Of a stretch of 64,000 nucleotides of DNA, positions 18,599 to 25,562 are shown piece after piece. The notes beneath the pieces are model-generated. The model saw nothing but the letters and a program-made list of their open reading frames with translations, had not been told where the DNA came from and made no database searches. The position numbers were made by a program, and so were the translations under genes. The stretch lies in assembly GCA_024809215.1 (NCBI GenBank), contig JANUBW010000005.1, positions 124,001 through 188,000 on the forward strand. Reading direction: 5' to 3'. How positions within the stretch are numbered: position 1 is the stretch's first letter; each line of letters begins with the position of its first letter. The stretch comes from Niastella sp. OAS944. Its GTDB lineage: Bacteria; Bacteroidota; Bacteroidia; Chitinophagales; Chitinophagaceae.

Positions 18599-18633
18599 TT
18601 GGTCCTTGGAGCTTGGAATTTGGAATTTTTAAT
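18599..18633. repeat. Degenerate 7-bp tandem array (TTGGAAT type)
   Basis: Five successive heptamers, TTGGTCC, TTGGAGC, TTGGAAT, TTGGAAT and TTTTAAT, lie in the 75-bp spacer between the amidohydrolase and the toxin-like gene. The period of 7 is shared with arrays at 19520, 19610 and 59645. Confidence 0.6.
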
Positions 18634-18635
18634 TC

Positions 18636-19496
18636 TTATATTTCCCAGGTCACTATTTGAACGGCGTCGGCCGGCAAATTGGTTTTTAAGGCAATGGTTT
18701 GGGCCAGTTGCCGTAATTGCTGCGGTGTACCATGCTGGCCTCGCGCATCCAGTACAATACGTTGTGGTATAGAGTTGCCCGAGGCATCCTGCGGTCCCTG
18801 CAACCGCCTGCGGGCAATTTGCTTTTGTAATGTGCGGATCAACTGCGCCTGGTTGTTGAGGTTATAATTCTTTATTTCTATCATACTATCGGCCGGGTTA
18901 ATATCCGGAATAACACTACCGGCCGGCGGTTTATACCTGCCATTGGCCTGTTGCACCCACTTCGCAGGCTGGTTATTCAGAAATGTTCTTTGGCCGGGTA
19001 TGCCAAACTGCCTGAAAAACAATTGCAGGTCTTTTTCCGACTGGTGCCAGGATGGTCTTTTTCGTTGCTCAATGGCTTTGATGTAATTGTCGTACCGTTT
19101 CTGAAGAATGGGGCTGGCCCGCTTTTTTTGCTCCTGCCAGTAACGCAACAGGGCCTTGCGTTGCCTGTCGCCAATGCTTATCAGGGGCGATGTGGTTACT
19201 TTACCGGGCACAGCCGGTAAAGCACCGGGCGGCGAATTGCGTTGCACACTTCTGGCAACACGGCTACCAATATTTATGGCATTGGCCAGTATAGGACCCA
19301 AAAATTGATCGGGCAGCGTTTCGTTGTTTGTTCCCGCCGCGCAATTACCGCCCGGCCTGGGTTTTGCCAGGCGCTCATTCCTGCGTTCGCGCCAGGTTTT
19401 ATGTAACCGGCCTGTATGCCGGCACGATGGGCAGTTGCATGACCGGGTATGCGTAGTCATATTGAAATGTTTAATAGTTAAATTATAGTATGCCAT
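18636..19496 (-). CDS. Putative PD-(D/E)xK (Tox-REase-like) nuclease effector
   Basis: The product is 286 residues. The start is uncertain: the Met at codon 13 (19460, MTTHTRSCNCPSC) is as likely as 19496. Near the N-terminus is a CNCPSC cluster (20-25), then a basic Pro/Gly-rich region. The C-terminal third has GSVIPDINPADSMIEIKNYN, giving Asp198 and Glu207-x-Lys209, followed by a helical QLIRTLQKQIARR segment and PQRIVLDARG. This order of PD, ExK, then a QL-rich helix resembles restriction-endonuclease-fold toxin tips at the ends of polymorphic toxins. No secretion signal or recognised immunity gene was found. It is part of the minus-strand unknown cluster. The nuclease role is inferred from the motif only. 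Confidence 0.55.
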   Translation of the reverse strand: MAYYNLTIKHFNMTTHTRSCNCPSCRHTGRLHKTWRERRNERLAKPRPGGNCAAGTNNETLPDQFLGPILANAINIGSRVARSVQRNSPPGALPAVPGKVTTSPLISIGDRQRKALLRYWQEQKKRASPILQKRYDNYIKAIEQRKRPSWHQSEKDLQLFFRQFGIPGQRTFLNNQPAKWVQQANGRYKPPAGSVIPDINPADSMIEIKNYNLNNQAQLIRTLQKQIARRRLQGPQDASGNSIPQRIVLDARGQHGTPQQLRQLAQTIALKTNLPADAVQIVTWEI

Positions 19497-19519
19497 TTAT
19501 GGCTGGCTGTTGGTGAAGT

Positions 19520-19554
19520 CAATTAGCAATTGGCAATAAGCAATTGGCAAATTA
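19520..19554. repeat. Degenerate 7-bp tandem array (CAATTGG type)
   Basis: Five heptamers, CAATTAG, CAATTGG, CAATAAG, CAATTGG and CAAATTA, are head to tail. The last unit contains the stop codon of the PLP-enzyme gene on the minus strand. A related array in the opposite orientation lies at 19610-19637. Confidence 0.7.
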
Positions 19555-20661
19555 TTCTCTAACCGGCATCAGTTTGCCTGTAATCGGGCACGCCGTAATT
19601 CGTGAGCTTTTGCCTATTGCCCATTGTCCATTGTATGCATTGGCTAATTCCTGCACAAGCCGGCGAATCTGCTCACTGGTATGGTCACTGCGCAAGATCA
19701 ACGTTAATATTGGATGGGTGCCTGTATGTGAGGCCGACAAAACTGTTTTTACACCTCGTTGCTGCAGTTGATTATACATAGCTGTTGTTATGCCGACACC
19801 CGGGTGATGTACATATTGCACCGGAAAGCAGCTATTGCTTACAGGCAGTTTAACCTGCGCCATCTGGCGCCTGAACAGTTTTACATTACGCCATAGCCTG
19901 GCCCGTAACTGGTTGCCCATGGTTTGGTTCACATGCAGCGCATTCACCGCTGCCTGTATATGGGCATTGCTAACCGGACTTGAATATGCCCGTACAACAC
20001 TGGCCTGTTCAAACAGCCCAATATTATTGCGTGTGCCGCCCATAACAGCCATGGGCACGCCCCATGCTTTGGCCAGCGAAACAATGGTGGTAATACAGCG
20101 GCTTTGCACTGCTGTTAGTTGTTTCCATCGCAATATGCCTCCTCCTGCTGTACCCAAAATGCCAAAGGCCTGTGTATCGTCTATAAATAATTGCCCGTTC
20201 ATGCTGTTCAACAAGGCCGCGTAATGCTCAACCGGGGCTGCCCGGCCGCATACGGGGCACCAGCCATCACTTAGTACTATGGATTTTCTGCCTCTTTTGC
20301 AACGTTGTTTTATAAGCTGCTGCAGGTGTGTTGCATTTTGGTGACGGAAATAATAGACCGGAGTTCTTTTTACCAGCAATTGTTCAATGCCATATTGCGA
20401 AACCGGGTAAATATTTTCGTCAATGAATACAGTTACCGGCTCATTGCTTAAAGCATGGTAAAGGTCATAGTATAGATGCAGGGTGCTTGGCGCCGTTAGT
20501 CCACATTCCAAACCTTGCAGCCCGGCTACCTGATTGGCCACATGTTTATTCAGCGCCGGCTCGCCCAAAACAGCGGGTATACCTGTTGTAAGTTGTTCCC
20601 AGTTTTGTAATGTTGTACCCGGGTGTTTCATGGCCAGGTACAACGAGGATGTAAAATCCAT
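19552..20661 (-). CDS. PLP-dependent alpha-oxoamine-synthase-like enzyme with CPVCG insertion
   Basis: The product is 369 residues of fold-type I PLP-enzyme type. Landmarks are the cofactor Asp in LFIDDTQAFGILG (161-170, with Gln164 where the family usually has His), the Schiff-base Lys198 in TTIVSLAKAWG, and RAYSSPVSNAH. This pattern is nearest to KAPA synthase/serine palmitoyltransferase-type acyl-CoA condensing enzymes. Where relatives have a segment like EGVYSMDGD, this one has LSDGWCPVCGRAAP, with a Cys135/Cys138 pair that may bind a metal. The C-terminal ~28 residues (from about 342) are partly encoded by heptamer repeats and look non-native. It starts 7 bp after the large unknown gene. 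Its substrate is unknown. Confidence 0.7.
   Translation of the reverse strand: MDFTSSLYLAMKHPGTTLQNWEQLTTGIPAVLGEPALNKHVANQVAGLQGLECGLTAPSTLHLYYDLYHALSNEPVTVFIDENIYPVSQYGIEQLLVKRTPVYYFRHQNATHLQQLIKQRCKRGRKSIVLSDGWCPVCGRAAPVEHYAALLNSMNGQLFIDDTQAFGILGTAGGGILRWKQLTAVQSRCITTIVSLAKAWGVPMAVMGGTRNNIGLFEQASVVRAYSSPVSNAHIQAAVNALHVNQTMGNQLRARLWRNVKLFRRQMAQVKLPVSNSCFPVQYVHHPGVGITTAMYNQLQQRGVKTVLSASHTGTHPILTLILRSDHTSEQIRRLVQELANAYNGQWAIGKSSRITACPITGKLMPVRE
19610..19637. repeat. 7-bp tandem array inside the 3' end of the PLP-enzyme gene
   Basis: Four heptamers, TTGCCTA, TTGCCCA, TTGTCCA and TTGTATG. They encode about residues 342-351 of the PLP enzyme (YNGQWAIGKS). Their complement resembles the CAATTGG units at 19520-19554, so the two arrays form an inverted pair about 55 bp apart. 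Confidence 0.65.
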
Positions 20662-20668
20662 TATACAC

Positions 20669-22729
20669 CTATCTTATTGTTTGTTCTTTAAGGCGACGTA
20701 ATAAGTGCACGGAAGGTTGCTGTCCATCGATCTTTCCAACTTCAAGGCTCAGGTCAATACCCGTAACGGCACGGTAAGCATGCACATAACCCTGTATTTG
20801 TTCGCGCCAGAATTTGGCCCAGTTGGCTGCCTGGTTACGGTCCGAAACAGAGGCCCAGTTGCCAAAGCGCACGGAAAGCAGTAACTGTTCGCCAAATACA
20901 CCCAGGTCACGGAAATGGAGTACCGAAGTTTTGGTCCAGTTTTGCAGTGAATTCATAGATGCTACACGGTCCATCCAGGCTTCGGGATAAGCCACCATAA
21001 TACGGGTGGGTAAAAACTCCCTGAACTCGGGCCGGGCCAGTAACCATTGCTGCATCAGCATTTCAATACGGGCTGTGGATGGAAGATCGCCAAACTGGTT
21101 ATGGGCGCCTTCGCTTAAGATGAGGTGTACCTCCTTCAACGCATTCAGGATGGGGAAGCCATCAGCTACCACTGTGGTATCGTCCAGTTGCTTATAGAAC
21201 CGTAAGGTGGTATTAAGCAGGTGATGAAAGGCTTCAATGAATTTGCTGCGGCTATCGGCCGTAGGCAACGTTCCCACTGCTTTACCGTGCAGTGAAATAC
21301 CATAATGATGATCGTATTCGAGGGTTCGCCGGCGAACGCTCAGCCTGTGTTGTTCGTCCTGAATATATCCCCATATAACGTTGTTAAGCGGGCGAAGCGG
21401 ATCTATTTCCAGGTTGGCCAGCGGGTCGAAGCCATATCCGTTCATTTTACCGTTTCCGTTTACGCTCATTTTTCCGTTCCCGTTTCTATTGCCGTTGCCG
21501 TTCCCGCGCAGGTTTTGGAACCGGCGGCAAATGGCAGATATGCCCTGTACCATCATACTTTCTTCGTGCCAGTAACTCCATATCAGTTCAAGAAAGCAGG
21601 GGTTGCTTAATTTATCGCTGATGATGCCAACGCAGTTGGTTTTTTTCATATCGCGGTTACCATCTTCGTCAAAGAGGTCCAGCGCCTGGTCCATGGTAAT
21701 GTTCTTGATTCCCTGATCGCCCAGTTTGCGGCGTATAATGGCCAGGTAAGGCAGCACTTTTTCGTCGGTGCCATTGGTATGTACCAGGTACTGGCCCCAA
21801 AATTTATCGAGGTCGCTCCTGTCTACATCGCCGTTCTTAAGGGTAACCCGGTTGTACAGCTCTTCTACATCGCGGGTTGAAAAACTGCCGTAATTGCTTA
21901 CACCGCAATTCACCATTAAAAAGGCTTCAGTGGCCACTTTCAGGCTGCGGTAAGCATCGGTATCGGTAAAAGGCAGTAAACGCCTGCCCTTCAGGTTATA
22001 GATCATTTTTCCCAGTTCCTGTTTATTTTGTATGCCATCTGTACCACAGAAAATGAAATCCATATGTTTCATATAGTTATCGAACGATATGGCTTCTGTG
22101 CCCTTTAGTATCAGCAACCACAGTGTGAGGTCGCGGGTAAAAGGTGTGGCGCTGGGCTGCAGGTTGGCATTGATACTGGTAGTGGCATTTAATGCCGACC
22201 GCCTGATGTAGATGCGGTTTTGATCGTTCACTTCAAGGAACGTTACCGTTTTATTGTCATCTGCGTCAATGAAATTGATGATCGGTTGAACGGCATAGCC
22301 TGAGTTATTGCAATCGGTGGTGCTCAATTGCCAGTGGGAAATAACGGTAACTGCTTTATCAAGCGAGTCGGGGTCATTTATGTCCAGTTTTATTTTAGTG
22401 CCTTCATTTAATTCTCCGCCACCCCGGTACACTTCATCATATACATGTCGTAGTACGCCAGCGGGAATATCCGGAAAGAAATCGAGGTAGAGTGATGATC
22501 GTGATGAGCTTGCATTCGGTGGGTCAATATAAACATATTCAATTGTTGTTTCGAATGAAATGTTTAAGATTACCGTATCGCCCTGGTCAACTTCATTAGG
22601 TATGATGCTTAGTGAGACGTTGGAGATCTGTCTCAGGTTAAGCCATCTACTTACATGATCATTCACTTTAAATAAAAAGTTTTCCATGTTAAGTTTTTCT
22701 TTTTTGATGAGTAAATAAAAGTGCTTCAT
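20669..22729 (-). CDS. Large protein of unknown function with Gly-Asn linker (core component of unknown cluster)
   Basis: The product is 686 residues and I do not recognise the family. The first ~190 residues look like beta-strand-rich domains (SNVSLSIIPNEVDQGDTVIL). A largely helical middle follows, with an acidic DLFDEDGNRDM stretch resembling an EF-hand-like loop. A low-complexity Gly-Asn/Lys linker (about 410-440, units of NGNG) separates it from a helical C-terminal domain (about 445-686) containing YDHHYGISLHGK and EHL-type charged helices. There is no signal peptide. The start ATG overlaps the stop of the metallopeptidase-like gene (TAATG), which implies translational coupling and supports this start over the internal Met15. 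It is likely to act with the flanking cluster genes, in a role not deducible here. Confidence 0.6.
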   Translation of the reverse strand: MKHFYLLIKKEKLNMENFLFKVNDHVSRWLNLRQISNVSLSIIPNEVDQGDTVILNISFETTIEYVYIDPPNASSSRSSLYLDFFPDIPAGVLRHVYDEVYRGGGELNEGTKIKLDINDPDSLDKAVTVISHWQLSTTDCNNSGYAVQPIINFIDADDNKTVTFLEVNDQNRIYIRRSALNATTSINANLQPSATPFTRDLTLWLLILKGTEAISFDNYMKHMDFIFCGTDGIQNKQELGKMIYNLKGRRLLPFTDTDAYRSLKVATEAFLMVNCGVSNYGSFSTRDVEELYNRVTLKNGDVDRSDLDKFWGQYLVHTNGTDEKVLPYLAIIRRKLGDQGIKNITMDQALDLFDEDGNRDMKKTNCVGIISDKLSNPCFLELIWSYWHEESMMVQGISAICRRFQNLRGNGNGNRNGNGKMSVNGNGKMNGYGFDPLANLEIDPLRPLNNVIWGYIQDEQHRLSVRRRTLEYDHHYGISLHGKAVGTLPTADSRSKFIEAFHHLLNTTLRFYKQLDDTTVVADGFPILNALKEVHLILSEGAHNQFGDLPSTARIEMLMQQWLLARPEFREFLPTRIMVAYPEAWMDRVASMNSLQNWTKTSVLHFRDLGVFGEQLLLSVRFGNWASVSDRNQAANWAKFWREQIQGYVHAYRAVTGIDLSLEVGKIDGQQPSVHLLRRLKEQTIR

Positions 22730-24003
22730 TAAATATTCACCAGTGCCCAGTGTCGCAGCATTTTAGTAAGCAGCCGGTTTTCGGTGAACGGGGTTATTAC
22801 ATTATCGGCCCTGGCCTGCCCTACTGCAGCAAATACCAGTGAAGGGCGTTGTTTGGCAAGCAGGTTGCAGTCTTTCTTCCATTGCTGATAATGGGCCCTT
22901 AACTGCTGCGGCTGGCGTTCGTGCAACGGGAATATTTCATGTAATTGTTTCCCTTTTAATTTCGGCGGCCGGTGTTCTTTCATCAGTTTGGCAAACCGAG
23001 GCAATACCTGTTCAAACTGCTGCAACAATTGCAGTGTAGCAGGCGCCAGCCCCGTTGTGGGATAAAAGGTTTCCCATAAGCGTTCCAATCGTTGCCATTG
23101 ATCGTCGGGGTATAACAGTTTACCAAATGCGATGCTGATCTTTACCCTTATCCAGGGAAAAGGATGCGGGTCGTCGTCAACTGCACGCAATACAAAGTAC
23201 CTGGGAAGCGATACCACGCTGATGAGCCCTGTAGAGGCGCTGATGCCCAGGAAACATACGGCCCAGAAGTCGGACAGGATCTCTGAGATCCAGCGGCTCA
23301 ATAACGTCCACGCTTCACTGTAAGGTTTTTCTTTAACGGCCAGGTCATCGAGTACCAGCTTTAGTGAAGCAATGAGGTCGAGCAGGGCCGAACCCTGGTG
23401 CCCCACTTCGTGAACCAGGGATGAACCAATACCGCTGGCCACCATTCGTTCACGGGGAATTTTTATAACGGCCACCGGGTTATCGTCGCCTCCGGGTAAT
23501 CGGGTGCGTGCGCGGCGTATAGCAGCTCCATGCCCCCGATCGAGGTAACAGATCATGGGCGGTGCCTCTATATAATAGCGTGTCATTATAAGCGCATCAC
23601 GGGCCAGAACATCTAACCCGGCAACCCAAATGCCGGTTTCGTTTTCGCCCCGCTGGCTTACTACATCGCAGAAAATATCGAACTGATCTAAGAGAGAATT
23701 AAAACGTAGTTTCAGCACGGCATAGGCAGCCTGGCATTTTTCAACAGGAATATTTTTTGTCTTTACGTTTCTTATAAAACACAATATCCTTTCGGTAAGA
23801 TGTGCTTTACCTGCCCGCATTAACCCGAATATTTCCTTTTGTGCCGTATAAGGCACCGCTGCTGCCATCACCATGGGCATCGACATTTCAAAGGGCTGTA
23901 ACTGTTTCAGCCGGGTCAATAATCCCTGTGCTTCATTGATGAGGAAACTGCGGTATCTTACATCACGTTGTATACGATCAGCTTTGATCCCTTGCGTGTC
24001 CAT
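22729..24003 (-). CDS. HEVGH-motif metallopeptidase-like protein of unknown family
   Basis: The product is 424 residues. The motif SSLVHEVGHQGSALLDLIAS gives His198, Glu199 and His202 of an HExxH zinc site. About 40 residues on, SEILSDFWAVCFLG offers Glu241 as third ligand with Asp245 nearby, the layout seen in gluzincin-like peptidases. The rest is helical and not recognised. No signal peptide or membrane segment is clear. Its 5' end overlaps the end of the second acidic small-protein gene by 46 bp and its stop overlaps the next start, so it is tightly embedded in the cluster. A role in maturing the small proteins is an attractive but untested inference. Confidence 0.65.
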   Translation of the reverse strand: MDTQGIKADRIQRDVRYRSFLINEAQGLLTRLKQLQPFEMSMPMVMAAAVPYTAQKEIFGLMRAGKAHLTERILCFIRNVKTKNIPVEKCQAAYAVLKLRFNSLLDQFDIFCDVVSQRGENETGIWVAGLDVLARDALIMTRYYIEAPPMICYLDRGHGAAIRRARTRLPGGDDNPVAVIKIPRERMVASGIGSSLVHEVGHQGSALLDLIASLKLVLDDLAVKEKPYSEAWTLLSRWISEILSDFWAVCFLGISASTGLISVVSLPRYFVLRAVDDDPHPFPWIRVKISIAFGKLLYPDDQWQRLERLWETFYPTTGLAPATLQLLQQFEQVLPRFAKLMKEHRPPKLKGKQLHEIFPLHERQPQQLRAHYQQWKKDCNLLAKQRPSLVFAAVGQARADNVITPFTENRLLTKMLRHWALVNI

Positions 24004-24530
24004 GTTCCCTGATTTTTGGATGCTGTTTGCTTACGTGAAAAAATGGGCCGGGCAGCCTGGTTAATGGCCTGCGTAACCAATCCTCTTGAACCGCCTGCCT
24101 GGTTAATGGCATTTCCTTTTTTCAACGCATTTCTTAAATAACGGGCGGCATTACTAATTACCCGAACATAATCTACCGCTTCGTTTTTGCTTACCTCGCC
24201 AAACAACCAGCTGCTGGCGGCGTTGGCAAGGGTATTACCTATTTTAGCCCCGGTGCTGCCTCCTGCATACTGCCCCAGGTTTTTACCAACACTGGGCAGC
24301 ATTTTCTTACCAAAGCTTTTGGCGCCTTTAATAAAGTCTCGTTTTATTGCCTGGCCCTGTGCCGAATTGTACAAACGTTTACCAGCATCCCAAATACTTC
24401 CCAGGAATTGTTCAAACTCCTGTTCGCTGGCTATATTCAGTAACCGGCCGGCCAATTCGCCCTCCTGTTCCAGCTCACCGGTTTCCTGCAACAGTTCGGG
24501 GTTGAGTTCATATTCATTCAGAAAGCTCAT
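23958..24530 (-). CDS. Small acidic-N-terminus / glycine-rich protein, paralogue 2
   Basis: The product is 190 residues. A short acidic, Leu/Glu-rich start (about 5-32) leads to SEQEFEQFLGSIWDAGKRL (35-53), which matches the SNEQEMEQFLGKLIKKAG region of the upstream paralogue. A Gly/Ala-rich amphipathic stretch follows (SVGKNLGQYAGGSTGAKIG, about 80-98), then a basic helical region. The C-terminus GTWTRKGSKLIVY (175-187) repeats the tail of the paralogue. The N-terminal repeats are much shorter than in the paralogue. It lies 38 bp after that gene, and its 3' end overlaps the metallopeptidase-like gene by 46 bp. The function is unknown; a processed, membrane-active peptide is one possibility. 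Confidence 0.7.
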   Translation of the reverse strand: MSFLNEYELNPELLQETGELEQEGELAGRLLNIASEQEFEQFLGSIWDAGKRLYNSAQGQAIKRDFIKGAKSFGKKMLPSVGKNLGQYAGGSTGAKIGNTLANAASSWLFGEVSKNEAVDYVRVISNAARYLRNALKKGNAINQAGGSRGLVTQAINQAARPIFSRKQTASKNQGTWTRKGSKLIVYNVM

Positions 24531-24568
24531 TTGAAAATGTTTTAAGATGAGAAGTAATGGTTACCGGT

Positions 24569-25270
24569 TTAGGCGCCGTACAGAATGATGTTATTGCCAT
24601 TTCTTTCCCATGTGCCCGAAGTTGCTCCGCCGCCTGAGTTATTATTATAATATCCAGAACGATTGTTATAGCGGCGACGTTTGCGTAATAAACCGGGTGC
24701 ATGATTGTATGCAGCTTGTTTAAGGGCGCCATTAATTGCATTACCGGGCGCCTGGCCGGCACTGGCTGCTGCTGCTGCCCGGCGGGTAGCATCTGTAGCA
24801 AAACGTACATAACGGCGGGCCACTTCAAACTCGCGGTCTTCATTGCTAAGGCCTTCCAGTTCCAGCTCAAACAGGTTCGAAGCTGCACTGCCCAGTTTGC
24901 TGCCAATAGCGCCGCCAATACCAGGCACCAGGAAGTTGCCTAATGCGCCTGCTGCCACGGGCAATGCTTTTTTAGCAATGGATTTCAAGCCGCTCAATAA
25001 ACCTCTGCCAACGGAAGATTTGGCAAAGTTCGATAAGCCTCTGCCGGCCTTTTTGATAAGCTTACCCAGAAACTGTTCCATCTCCTGTTCGTTTGAAACG
25101 CCCAGTAATTCGGTTGCCAGTTCCAGTTCAAGCGCTTCGCCTTCCAGTTCTCCTTCAAACTCGAATTCGCCTTCGCCTTCAAACTCACCTTCAAATTCAA
25201 ATTCACCTTCGCCTTCAAATTCGAATTCATTGAATTCATATTCATTCGTAGTGCGGTCGATGTTGTGCAT
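24569..25270 (-). CDS. Small acidic EFE-repeat / glycine-zipper protein, paralogue 1
   Basis: The product is 233 residues in four parts. Residues 10-50 are almost only Glu, Phe and Gly in EFEGEFE-type repeats. Residues 59-100 hold SNEQEMEQFLGKLIKKAG and amphipathic basic helices. Residues 103-134 are a hydrophobic glycine-zipper-like stretch (GALGNFLVPGIGGAIGSKLG) able to enter a membrane. Residues 139-233 carry EDREFEVARRYVRF, an Ala/Arg-rich segment, a Tyr/Asn/Gly patch and a C-terminal GTWERNGNNIILYGA. Paralogue 2 shares the core and the tail. There is no Sec signal. It is the first gene of the cluster and may be the most highly made product. I do not know its function. Confidence 0.72.
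   Translation of the reverse strand: MHNIDRTTNEYEFNEFEFEGEGEFEFEGEFEGEGEFEFEGELEGEALELELATELLGVSNEQEMEQFLGKLIKKAGRGLSNFAKSSVGRGLLSGLKSIAKKALPVAAGALGNFLVPGIGGAIGSKLGSAASNLFELELEGLSNEDREFEVARRYVRFATDATRRAAAAASAGQAPGNAINGALKQAAYNHAPGLLRKRRRYNNRSGYYNNNSGGGATSGTWERNGNNIILYGA
25121..25243. repeat. In-frame low-complexity repeat encoding EFE-type acidic tract
   Basis: The DNA is built from repeated TTCAAATTC/GAATTC-like and CCTTCGCC-like units on the plus strand, read on the minus strand as Glu/Phe/Gly codons. Copies differ at third positions, so this looks like older expansion and not recent slippage. Confidence 0.6.
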
Positions 25271-25562
25271 AATAAATGTTTTGTGATTTAATAAATGGGT
25301 GTTTTCGCATAGAAGTAAGTCAAGCCGGGTGCCAAACAGCTAACCGGTTGACTTATAACAAGTAGGTGATTTTTGCGGGATGAATTATTTTTCGCAGGCG
25401 GTAGTTGCGGTTGGGATGGAAGGAAAAAAAGATCGCATACTGGTTTGCAGTTAACTATAATTAGCTCTATTTTGGGCTTTTTTTGTAACAGGTATTTTAA
25501 ATATTTCAGCATCAGGTAAAGTGTAGAGAGAATCAAAAAAAGGGCGGCAGACGGTATAATAT

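Noticed and set aside
24843..25286. Plus-strand ORF rich in Ser-Asn-Pro opposite the EFE-repeat gene
   Set aside because: It is the mirror of the Glu/Phe repeat codons on the other strand; no start context or family pattern supports it.
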